Source: Alectryocaccomicrobium faecavium
Lineage (GTDB): Bacteria; Bacillota; Clostridia; Christensenellales; Aristaeellaceae
Assembly (NCBI GenBank): GCA_018713425.1
Contig: DVOT01000038.1
Location: forward strand, 1-11,220
DNA length: 11,220 nt
Direction of reading: 5' to 3'
Under the pieces are notes generated by a model, which saw only the letters and a list, made by a program, of their open reading frames with translations, did no database searches and was not told the origin of the DNA. Numbering within the stretch: position 1 is the first letter of the stretch; every line of letters begins with the position of its first letter. Both the position numbers and the translations under genes were made by a program. Shown here in pieces: positions 1-6,446 of this stretch.

Positions 1-87
1 CGATTTTTGCTCTGGAAAATGGGATTTTCCGACGCAAAAATCGCCCCGCCCCCGCCGTACACGCCGCCGGGGACGATTGAAATGTGA
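1..87 (+). CDS. C-terminal tail of an unidentified protein (partial)
   Basis: From base 1 an open frame gives 28 residues and stops at TGA 85-87, followed at once by TAG. The tail is rich in proline and ends APPPPYTPPGTIEM. Codon third positions are mostly G or C, as in the real genes here. The stop is followed by a small GGGC-TTT-GCCC hairpin with a T-rich tail (90-116) and then a 19-bp hairpin (127-168), which is what the end of a plus-strand gene should look like. I do not recognise the family. The same bases also read as protein-like sequence on the minus strand (including IVPGGVYGGGG), without a convincing start. The coding strand is therefore not certain; I prefer plus because of the terminators. 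Confidence 0.4.
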   Translation, partial: RFLLWKMGFSDAKIAPPPPYTPPGTIEM

Positions 88-126
88 TAGGGCTTTGCCC
101 CTCTCTTTGTTTTTTCGACAGTCTGC

Positions 127-169
127 AACGCCTTGGGCGGCGTCCGTGTGGACGCTGCCCAAAGCGTTT
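127..169 (+). terminator. Strong hairpin, probable terminator between convergent genes
   Basis: Arms 127-145 and 150-168 form a 19-bp stem with one C/A mismatch and one G-T wobble around a GTGT tetraloop. On the plus strand it is followed by TTTATTG, a short T tract. It lies between the end of the left-edge plus-strand gene and the end of citrate synthase, so it may stop transcripts from both sides. The minus-strand side lacks a T-run. No gene is seen in 170-240. Confidence 0.6.
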
Positions 170-240
170 ATTGATGCTTGTTCCATCACCGCTATGATTC
201 GCGCGCGGTGGCCCTGCGCAGATGGCTTTTGCGTATTCCT

Positions 241-1611
241 CTAGCGCTTCTCCAGTTTTACATACGCCTGCCTCTCCCCCACGTTTTTATACGAGGGTCG
301 GATGATCTTGCCCGCGTTGATGATCTCCTCAATACGGTGCGCGCTCCAGCCTGACACGCGGGAGGCGGCAAAAATGGGCGTGTACAATTCGATGGGCAAA
401 TCCAGCATGCTATAAACAAAGCCGCTATAGAAATCGATGTTGGCGCTCACGCCTTTATAAATGCGCCTCTGCTGGGCGATGATCTGAGGCGCGAGCCGTT
501 CTACCAGCGCATAGAGCGCCGCATCTTCCTGGCGGCCTTTTTCTTCCGCGAGCTTGCGCACGGAATCGTGCAAAATTAACGCGCGTGGATCGGAGAGGGA
601 ATACACCGCGTGACCCATGCCATAAATCAGCCCGCTGCGGTCAAAGGCGCGCTTTTCGAGAAGCGCTTTGAGATATTCTCCCACTTCCTCCTCGCTCGTC
701 CAATCCTTCACATTTTTCTTCATATCCTCAAACATGCGCACGACCATGATGTTCGCGCCGCCGTGCTTGGGGCCCTTGAGCGAGCACAGCGCCGCCGCCA
801 TGGCGGAATACGTATCCGTGCCGGAAGAGGTCACCACGTGCATGGTGAAGGTGGAATTGTTGCCACCGCCGTGCTCCGCGTGGAGCACCAACGCCAAATC
901 GAGCATTTTGGCTTCCAAATGCGTATACTGGCCATCGGGCCGGAGCATGCGCAGGATGTTTTCCGCCGTGGAAAGCTCGGGCAAGGGATGGTGAATATAC
1001 AGGCTTGCGCCATTGTTATAATGGTTGTGCGCCTGGTAGCCATACACCGCGAGCATGGGGAACAGCGCAATCATTTGTATGCACTGGCGCAACACATTTT
1101 CCACCGACAAATCGAAGGGATTGTCGTCATAGGAAAACAGCGTGAGCACGCTGCGCGCCAGGGTATTCATCATATCAGGACTGGGCGCTTTTTGAATGAC
1201 ATCGCGCACAAAATTGGTGGGAAGCGTGCGGTATTCGCTCAATTGCTGGGTAAAGGCCTGCAATTCGGCCGCCGTGGGCAGCTTGCCAAACAGGAGCAAA
1301 TAGGTGATTTCCTCAAAGCCAAACCGGTCCTCGCTCATAAAGCCGTCCACCAGTTGGCGAATGTTGAGCCCACGATAATAGAGTTCGCCTTCGCACGGCA
1401 CGGATTTGCCATCCTTTTCCACGCTGGACACGATATCGGAAATTTCCGTAAGGCCCGTGAGCACGCCCTTACCATTGATATCGCGCAGCCCCCGGTTCAC
1501 CTGATAGCGCGCGTACAATTCTGGATCAATCCTGCCATTTTCCAGGCACAGCGCGGCTTCTTCGCGAATCTGCCGCGTGATTGCCGAATAGGTGTTGTGA
1601 ATTTCCGTCAT
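241..1611 (-). CDS. gltA: Citrate synthase
   Basis: The 456-residue product condenses acetyl-CoA and oxaloacetate to citrate and CoA in the cytoplasm. In anaerobes this usually feeds glutamate synthesis through a partial TCA branch. The large and small domains are complete. Recognisable active-site blocks are the HAEHGGGNNSTFT segment with H247, the GPKHGGAN block with H283, GMGHAVYSLSDPRA with H334, and NIDFYSG with the catalytic aspartate D394. Length fits the longer clostridial type better than the roughly 370-residue Bacillus CitZ type. The start is set by AAGGAGG eight bases before ATG. A second AAGGAGG (1651-1660) lies further up the leader with no start codon after it. A promoter lies at 1699-1727, overlapping the end of the upstream methyltransferase gene. 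The gene is not next to aconitase or isocitrate dehydrogenase in this window. A 2-methylcitrate synthase role cannot be excluded from sequence. Confidence 0.93.
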   Translation of the reverse strand: MTEIHNTYSAITRQIREEAALCLENGRIDPELYARYQVNRGLRDINGKGVLTGLTEISDIVSSVEKDGKSVPCEGELYYRGLNIRQLVDGFMSEDRFGFEEITYLLLFGKLPTAAELQAFTQQLSEYRTLPTNFVRDVIQKAPSPDMMNTLARSVLTLFSYDDNPFDLSVENVLRQCIQMIALFPMLAVYGYQAHNHYNNGASLYIHHPLPELSTAENILRMLRPDGQYTHLEAKMLDLALVLHAEHGGGNNSTFTMHVVTSSGTDTYSAMAAALCSLKGPKHGGANIMVVRMFEDMKKNVKDWTSEEEVGEYLKALLEKRAFDRSGLIYGMGHAVYSLSDPRALILHDSVRKLAEEKGRQEDAALYALVERLAPQIIAQQRRIYKGVSANIDFYSGFVYSMLDLPIELYTPIFAASRVSGWSAHRIEEIINAGKIIRPSYKNVGERQAYVKLEKR

Positions 1612-1698
1612 ATGCTTTGCCTCCTTATTTATGATAGCCTTTTTGCTTTTCTTCCTCCTTACTCTCTCCAGTTTCGGAATAAAGAATAATGAAAGTAT

Positions 1699-1727
1699 AT
1701 CATAAAATTACGGCAATATTATGACAA
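1699..1727 (-). promoter_or_regulatory. Sigma-A promoter of citrate synthase
   Basis: Read on the minus strand: -35 TTGTCA (1722-1727), 17-base spacer, -10 TATGAT (1699-1704). Each box is five of six to consensus. The -35 lies inside the last codons and stop of the methyltransferase gene (stop 1719-1721). Citrate synthase can therefore be expressed independently of it, with a leader of about 80 bases. Confidence 0.7.
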
Positions 1728-2399
1728 AATTTCAGTTTTTCCCAAGTTCTTACGTGCCATAAGCAACGTAGTATTTCCCTGCTTCCACACCTTTTCCACC
1801 TGCGCAAAGCCTGCCTCGCGCAAAAGCTGCATTTCATGTTCTTCCGTGAGCGGCGTATCATAATGATAAAACGCGTCTTCCGGCAAATGCGCTTCCCGCT
1901 TTAGGCGTGCGAGTTCCTGAAAATAGCGCGCTTCGCTTTCCTCGCTCTCGGCCGCATAATCGCATTGCACATACACGCCGCCGGGCTTCAGCGCCTTTGC
2001 CAGGCGCTCGAACAAGGCCCGCTTTTTCTCCGGCACAAAATGGTGCAGCGACTGAAAGGACACCGCCGCGTCAAAGGATTCCGCGCCAAAATCTACACAA
2101 AAATAATCGCCCTCTATGAGCGTGAGACGCTTATCCGGAAATTTCTCGCGCAACTTTGCAAGCATTTCCGCTGTGAGATCGATGCCCGTCACCTGCAAAT
2201 CAGGAAAGCGGGCAAAGATGCCTTCCAATTCCAGTCCCGTACCACACCCCAGATCCAAAAGCGAATGGATGCCTTCTGGCAGCAGCGCGGCCATGCGGGC
2301 ATAGCCTTCGCGGCAGCCCTCCACCTCGTTTCGCATATGCTCGTCATATATATCCACGCGCGCGGCAAAAAATGCGCGCATCTCTTCCAAAGATTGCAT
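1719..2399 (-). CDS. Class I SAM-dependent methyltransferase
   Basis: The 226-residue protein has a Rossmann-type AdoMet-binding fold. Motif I is LLDLGCGTGLELEGI (residues 47-61). The acidic residue ending strand 2 is in GIDL (72-75). EGDYF (96-100) and the aspartate of SFDAAVSFQSLHHF (108-121) give the motif II and IV region, and LKPGGVYVQCD (137-147) is the motif after strand 5. The pattern is that of the Methyltransf_25/ubiE-like small-molecule or tRNA methyltransferases. The substrate cannot be read from the sequence. The start is supported by AAAGGA about nine bases upstream. It lies 77 bases downstream of the DegV gene on the same strand and may be cotranscribed with it. No strong promoter of its own is seen in the gap, only a weak imperfect hairpin (2427-2452). 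Confidence 0.85.
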   Translation of the reverse strand: MQSLEEMRAFFAARVDIYDEHMRNEVEGCREGYARMAALLPEGIHSLLDLGCGTGLELEGIFARFPDLQVTGIDLTAEMLAKLREKFPDKRLTLIEGDYFCVDFGAESFDAAVSFQSLHHFVPEKKRALFERLAKALKPGGVYVQCDYAAESEESEARYFQELARLKREAHLPEDAFYHYDTPLTEEHEMQLLREAGFAQVEKVWKQGNTTLLMARKNLGKTEILS

Positions 2400-2476
2400 G
2401 TTGCTATTCCTTTCATATAAAACCGCGGGGCCGCCTCCGCAAAAGCAGCCCCATACAAAATCCTTTTCCGTCCCAC

Positions 2477-3349
2477 TTAGCGCTGCGTTCCCAAGAAGAA
2501 CAGCGCAATGGTGCCCGGGCCAGAGTGCGAGCCGATGATCGGCGAAAGTGGCGCGATATAAATATTCCGCACCGGCATAATTTCGCGAATGCGGCTGGCG
2601 AGCGCCTCAGCGTCCTCCAGCGAATCGCCGTGCCCAATGTAAACTTCCTGCTCCTCGGGATGGATCGCCGTTTCCTTCATACGGTTGGCGATACCCTTGA
2701 GCGACAGTTTGCGGCCACGCACCTTTTCCACGGGAATCAAATGGCCTTCTTTGTCCATATGCATCACGGGCTTGATTTGCAACGCCGAGCCCACGATGGC
2801 CGTGGTGGCCGAAATCCGCCCACCGCGCTTCAAGAACATCAAATCGTCCACCGTGAACCAGTGGCAATTGTGCTGCAAATTGTCCTCCACCCACTTGGCG
2901 CAGGTTTCGATATCCGCGCCTTCTGCGCGCTTTTGCGCGGCGGTGATCACCGCCAACCCCTCGCCAAACGTCGCTCCCAGCGAATCCACGCAAATCACCT
3001 TGCGGCCAGGATATTTTTCCATCAAATCGCTCGCCACTAGCCGGGCGGATTCAATGGTGCCGCTCAGACCGGAAGAAAAACAAATGTACAGCACATCCTT
3101 GCCAGACTGCAACACCGGCTCAAAAGTGGTTGCATATACAAAGGGCGTGATTTGCGAAGTCGTCGCCACTTTGCCAGCGCGCAATTGCGCATAAAAATCC
3201 TTATACTGTTCCTCTTTCCAATCGCGGCAATAGGTATACGTAGCGCCGTCCATCGTGTATTCCATCGGCAGAATCCCGATCTTTTCGCTTTCTACAAAGG
3301 CGTCTGTCAAGTCCACCGTCGCGTCGGTAAAAATCACGTATTCAGGCAT
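2477..3349 (-). CDS. DegV family fatty-acid-binding protein
   Basis: This 290-residue protein belongs to the DegV/FakB family. Its members bind a fatty acid in the cleft between two domains; FakB-type members present it to the kinase FakA for phosphorylation and use in phospholipid synthesis. Visible family blocks are FTDATVDL at the N-terminus, TTSQITP (63-69), SSGLSGT (92-98), LKRGGRIS (173-180), and the C-terminal IGSHSGPGTIALFFLG (272-287). The frame remains open upstream to 3973, but that extension lies antisense to the ZIP gene and crosses this gene's own promoter. I chose ATG 3349, which is preceded by AAAGGA at good spacing. An in-frame ATG nine codons up (MNGKGWKP) overlaps the ribosome site and is less likely. 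No FakA partner is in the window, so whether it acts in fatty-acid phosphorylation is open. Confidence 0.9.
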   Translation of the reverse strand: MPEYVIFTDATVDLTDAFVESEKIGILPMEYTMDGATYTYCRDWKEEQYKDFYAQLRAGKVATTSQITPFVYATTFEPVLQSGKDVLYICFSSGLSGTIESARLVASDLMEKYPGRKVICVDSLGATFGEGLAVITAAQKRAEGADIETCAKWVEDNLQHNCHWFTVDDLMFLKRGGRISATTAIVGSALQIKPVMHMDKEGHLIPVEKVRGRKLSLKGIANRMKETAIHPEEQEVYIGHGDSLEDAEALASRIREIMPVRNIYIAPLSPIIGSHSGPGTIALFFLGTQR

Positions 3350-3391
3350 TGGCTTCCATCCTTTCCCGTTCATTCCCCAGTACCATTTGGT

Positions 3392-3421
3392 ATTATACCG
3401 CAAAACACATCCACACTGCAA
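3392..3421 (-). promoter_or_regulatory. Promoter of the DegV gene with overlapping palindromes
   Basis: On the minus strand: -35-like TTGCAG (3416-3421), 18-base spacer, perfect -10 TATAAT (3392-3397). The -10 sits inside an 11-base palindrome GGTATTATACC (plus strand, 3389-3399). This overlaps a second palindrome TACCATTTGGTA (3381-3392) that covers the expected transcription start. The layout suggests a repressor site, but no regulator is identified. Confidence 0.65.
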
Positions 3422-3473
3422 GCCCGAATTGGAAAAAAACCCAAAAACCAGGGGAATTTCCCATCCGCCACGG

Positions 3474-3502
3474 TTGACAGGCGCAGCGCGAACGGGTATG
3501 AT
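3474..3502 (+). promoter_or_regulatory. Sigma-A promoter of the ZIP transporter gene
   Basis: Perfect -35 TTGACA (3474-3479), 17-base spacer, -10 TATGAT (3497-3502). An 11-base palindrome GGGAATTTCCC (3452-3462) lies just upstream of the -35 and could bind a regulator. The leader is short and ends in AGGAGG before the ATG. Confidence 0.8.
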
Positions 3503-3533
3503 AAAATAAAAAGGAAAAAACAGGAGGAAAACC

Positions 3534-4328
3534 ATGGCAAACGGATTGACGTGGGCCGCCATTGGCACAGGATTCACTTTTTTGATGACCGCCATGGGCG
3601 CGGGAACGGTATTTTTCTTCCGCAAATCCATCAGCCTTTCCGCGCAACGCATATTTCTGGGATTCGCGGCCGGCGTGATGATCGCCGCCTCGGTATGGTC
3701 GCTCATTTTGCCCGCCATTGAGGAAGCCGAGGCCATGGGCCAATCGGGCCTTCTCCCGGCAGCAGGCGGCTTTGCGCTGGGCGTTGGCTTTATGCTGCTC
3801 ATGGACGCCGTCATGCCGCATTTGCACATCGGCGGATCGCAGCCGGAAGGCTTGGCGGCGTCCTGGAAACGTAGCACGCTTTTGTTTTCCGCCGTTACCC
3901 TGCACAACATTCCCGAAGGCATGGCCGTAGGCCTCACGTTCGCCCTGGCCGCCGGGCATGGGGGCGACAACACCTTTTACGCAGGCGCTCTGGCGTTGGC
4001 GTTGGGCATGGGCATCCAGAACTTCCCCGAAGGCGCCGCCATATCGCTGCCGTTGCGCAGCGAGGGCGCGAAGGCAAGCCATGCCTTCGCCCTCGGGGCG
4101 CTTTCCGGCCTTGTGGAGCCGGTATTCGGCATTCTTGTGGTGCTCGTTGCCAATTCCATCCAGCCTATCATGCCCTGGCTACTCGCTTTTGCCGCGGGCT
4201 CGATGATGTATGTCGTGGTGGAAGAACTCATTCCAGAAGCGCACCTGGGCGAGCATTCCAACGTGGGCACGCTGAGTGTGATGGCGGGCTTTCTCGTAAT
4301 GATGGTTCTTGATGTGGCCTTGGGATAA
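3534..4328 (+). CDS. ZIP family divalent metal transporter
   Basis: The 264-residue integral membrane protein has about eight membrane segments and imports zinc or related divalent metals (iron, manganese) across the cytoplasmic membrane. The signature metal-site helices are present: HNIPEGMAVG (H124, N125, E128) in segment 4 and IQNFPEGAAISLPL (N163, E166) in segment 5, as in the GufA/ZupT branch. A third acidic and histidine cluster is at EELIPEAH (230-237). MDAVMPHLH (90-98), before segment 4, is the short variable metal-rich loop. The start is supported by AGGAGG eight bases upstream. It has its own promoter at 3474-3502, divergent from the DegV gene, and ends 39 bases from the converging glpK stop without an obvious strong terminator. 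Which metal it carries cannot be decided from sequence. Confidence 0.92.
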   Translation: MANGLTWAAIGTGFTFLMTAMGAGTVFFFRKSISLSAQRIFLGFAAGVMIAASVWSLILPAIEEAEAMGQSGLLPAAGGFALGVGFMLLMDAVMPHLHIGGSQPEGLAASWKRSTLLFSAVTLHNIPEGMAVGLTFALAAGHGGDNTFYAGALALALGMGIQNFPEGAAISLPLRSEGAKASHAFALGALSGLVEPVFGILVVLVANSIQPIMPWLLAFAAGSMMYVVVEELIPEAHLGEHSNVGTLSVMAGFLVMMVLDVALG

Positions 4329-4367
4329 CGGACGCGCATGGCGGCCCATGGCGAAAGGCATCCGGCT

Positions 4368-5855
4368 TTATTCTTCCACCCACGCCTTGGCCCGCTCGAC
4401 GGCGCGGCTCCATTCGTGCATATATTGCGCGCGTCGTGCCTCAGGCATGCTAGGCGTAAAGCGCTTATCCGCCTGCCAGAGCATGGCCAGTTGCGCGTCT
4501 GACCACAGGCCGATCGCGCGGCCCGCAAGCATGGCCGCGCCCAGGGCCGTCGTTTCCGTTACCGCAGGACGCGCGACTTCCATGCCCAAAATGTCCGCCT
4601 GAAACTGCATCAAAAAATTGTTCGCGCTCGCGCCGCCATCCACGCGCAGGCTGGAGGGCTTCAGGCCGCTATCGCGCGCCATGCAATCGAGCACTTCCCG
4701 GCTCTGATAGGCGATGGACTCCAGCGCAGCGCGCACGATATGCGCGCGACCCGTACCCCGCGTAAGTCCCAAGATCGTGCCCCGTCCATACATATCCCAA
4801 TGCGGCGCGCCCAGGCCCGTGAACGCGGGCACAAAATACACGCCCGCGTTGTTCGGCAGGCTGGCGGCGACTTTTTCCGATTCGGCGGCGTTTTGAATCA
4901 GGCCCATCTCGTCGCGCAGCCATTGCACCGCCGCGCCCGCCACGAAAACGCTGCCCTCCAGCGCGTAAGACACCTGTCCATCCACGCGGCGGGCCACTGT
5001 AGTCACCAAATTGTTCGCCGAGCGCACCAGGCTCGTACCCGTGCTCATCAGCATAAAGCAGCCGGTTCCATAGGTATTTTTCGTCATGCCCGGGCGCACA
5101 CAACCCTGGCCGAAAAGCGCGCTCTGCTGATCGCCCACCAACGCCGCCACCGGAATGGCCCGGCCCAAAATATCCGTTTTCAACGTGCCTACGATCTGCG
5201 AAGAATCCACCACCTGGGGCAAAATGCTCTGGGGAATTTCCATGGCGCGCAGCAATTCCTCGTCCCATTCCATGGAACGGATGTTGAGTAGCATGGTGCG
5301 CGAGGCGTTTGTTGTGTCCGTTACATGCGCGCGCTCGTTGGTCAAGTGATAGACGAGGAAACTGTCCACCGTGCCCGCACACAACTCGCCGCGTTCCGCT
5401 CTCTCCCTCGCGCCAGGGATCTCCTGCAAAATCCATTGCATCTTTGTGCCGGAAAAATACGCGTCCGGCACCAGGCCCGTGCGCTCACGAATGGCCGCTT
5501 CCATCCCCTCGCGCAAAAGCCGCTCCACCAGCGGCGCGGTGCGGCGACACTGCCAAACGATCGCTCCGCATATGGTCTCGCCCGTTTGCCTATCCCACAT
5601 GAGCGTGGTTTCGCGCTGATTGGTGATGCCGATGGCGGCGATATTCCGCACGTCCACCCCGGAAGCTTCCACCGCCGCGCGCAACGCCTCGACTTGCGAA
5701 TGCAAAATGTCCATGGGATCGTGCTCCACCCAGCCAGGGCGCGGATAAATTTGCCGGAATTCACGCCCCTGCGCCGCCACGATGTGCCCTGCTTCATCAA
5801 AGACAATTGCGCGGGAACTCGTCGTCCCCTGATCCAGCGCAACGATATACTGCAT
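4368..5855 (-). CDS. glpK: Glycerol kinase
   Basis: The 495-residue FGGY-family kinase phosphorylates glycerol with ATP to sn-glycerol 3-phosphate in the cytoplasm. The N-terminal phosphate loop is DQGTTSSRAIVFD (8-20). Glycerol-contact residues typical of GlpK are present: R81-E82, W101, Y133 and D242 in GDQQSALFGQ. The ATP side shows KNTYGTGCFML (259-269), and the second FGGY signature region is VDGGASANNFLMQFQADIL (405-423). Length matches the family. The segment around residues 222-236, where Gram-positive GlpK carries the histidine phosphorylated by HPr, has no histidine here. The start is at ATG 5855 after a purine-rich GGGGGG site. No glpF or glpD neighbour is present. The yajC terminator lies only about 30 bases upstream, so the promoter is unclear. 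Confidence 0.95.
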   Translation of the reverse strand: MQYIVALDQGTTSSRAIVFDEAGHIVAAQGREFRQIYPRPGWVEHDPMDILHSQVEALRAAVEASGVDVRNIAAIGITNQRETTLMWDRQTGETICGAIVWQCRRTAPLVERLLREGMEAAIRERTGLVPDAYFSGTKMQWILQEIPGARERAERGELCAGTVDSFLVYHLTNERAHVTDTTNASRTMLLNIRSMEWDEELLRAMEIPQSILPQVVDSSQIVGTLKTDILGRAIPVAALVGDQQSALFGQGCVRPGMTKNTYGTGCFMLMSTGTSLVRSANNLVTTVARRVDGQVSYALEGSVFVAGAAVQWLRDEMGLIQNAAESEKVAASLPNNAGVYFVPAFTGLGAPHWDMYGRGTILGLTRGTGRAHIVRAALESIAYQSREVLDCMARDSGLKPSSLRVDGGASANNFLMQFQADILGMEVARPAVTETTALGAAMLAGRAIGLWSDAQLAMLWQADKRFTPSMPEARRAQYMHEWSRAVERAKAWVEE

Positions 5856-5884
5856 TGCTTTTCCCCCCTTTTGACACTCCTACA

Positions 5885-5941
5885 CAAAGAAAAAACGCAC
5901 TGCGCGCCGCGCGGGTATTCCCATCGCAGCCGCGCAGTGCG
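5885..5941 (-). terminator. Intrinsic terminator after yajC, in the glpK leader
   Basis: Arms 5896-5906 and 5931-5941 form a perfect 11-bp GC-rich stem (CGCACTGCGCG). On the minus strand it is followed by TTTTTTCTTTG. This is a textbook rho-independent terminator for yajC. It ends about 30 bases before the glpK start, so it could alternatively act as an attenuator for glpK. Confidence 0.88.
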
Positions 5942-5953
5942 GCAACCAAACTT

Positions 5954-6343
5954 TTATACGAGCGGCTCAGAGTCGTTCTCCAGCGGCGCGTCTTCCACCG
6001 AACGGATGGCCCAGCGCGCCAGGCACATTTCTTTCTGATCCGCGCCGGCGATGATGTATACGGAATCGTCCTTCAAGCGGCTGATGGTGCCATAAATACC
6101 GCCAATGGTGCAAATGCGGTCGCCCGGCTTAAGGGCCGCTAGCATGTTCTTTACGGCCTTATCCTTTTTCTTCTGTGGACGAATGAGCAGGAAATAAAAC
6201 ACCACGACCATCAGCAACAGCGGCAATACCAGGCCGAGGATGCTCTCTGCGCCAGACATCGTCGCCGTGGTGGCATCCGTACCAGCAGTCGTGCCAGTGC
6301 CCGCGTCGCCAACCACTTCAAGAAGCGTGAAAAAATTCAACAT
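5954..6343 (-). CDS. yajC: Preprotein translocase accessory subunit YajC
   Basis: YajC is a small single-span membrane protein associated with SecDF at the Sec translocon. The 129-residue product has an N-terminal Thr/Ala-rich extension (residues 12-30). It then has one hydrophobic membrane segment, about residues 35-54, ending in the hallmark LLIRPQKKKDK. The conserved soluble domain follows with LKPGDRICTIGGIYGTISRLKDD. The frame is open to 6397, but ATG 6343 is preceded by GGAGG at eight bases, and the promoter at 6381-6409 lies inside the longer reading, so I chose 6343. The gene follows tgt in the usual tgt-yajC order. secD and secF do not follow; glpK does, after a terminator. The last dozen residues are acidic. 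Confidence 0.92.
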   Translation of the reverse strand: MLNFFTLLEVVGDAGTGTTAGTDATTATMSGAESILGLVLPLLLMVVVFYFLLIRPQKKKDKAVKNMLAALKPGDRICTIGGIYGTISRLKDDSVYIIAGADQKEMCLARWAIRSVEDAPLENDSEPLV

Positions 6344-6380
6344 TCCGGATTCCTCCAATTTTAGAAACGTACTAGCCTTA

Positions 6381-6409
6381 AGTATACCAGAATGCACTTT
6401 GCATTACAA
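6381..6409 (-). promoter_or_regulatory. Promoter of yajC with a palindrome in its spacer
   Basis: On the minus strand: -35 TTGTAA (6404-6409), 17-base spacer, extended -10 TGGTATACT (core 6381-6386). The spacer is largely filled by a 15-base inverted repeat AATGCA-N3-TGCATT (6391-6405), placed where a repressor would block RNA polymerase. It gives yajC expression independent of tgt. Confidence 0.65.
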
Positions 6410-6446
6410 GCCAAAATTCCGACAAAAGCGTGATTTTCCCGCAATT

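Noticed and set aside
2..244. 80-codon plus-strand open frame at the left edge ending at TAG 242-244
   Set aside because: It is open only because of GC-rich sequence. It runs through the 19-bp hairpin and into the end of citrate synthase, and its translation is arginine-rich and unlike a protein.
610..1689. Long plus-strand open frame of 359 codons
   Set aside because: It is the antisense of citrate synthase. Its composition (many His, Arg, Ala) is typical of a shadow frame and it has no recognisable motif.
3350..3973. N-terminal extension of the DegV frame by 208 residues
   Set aside because: It lies antisense to the ZIP transporter gene, crosses the DegV promoter, and the family starts at the MPEYVIFTDATVDL segment with its own ribosome site.
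4329..4367. Possible terminator between the ZIP gene and glpK
   Set aside because: Only a five-base stem (CATGG/CCATG) without a T-run is visible.
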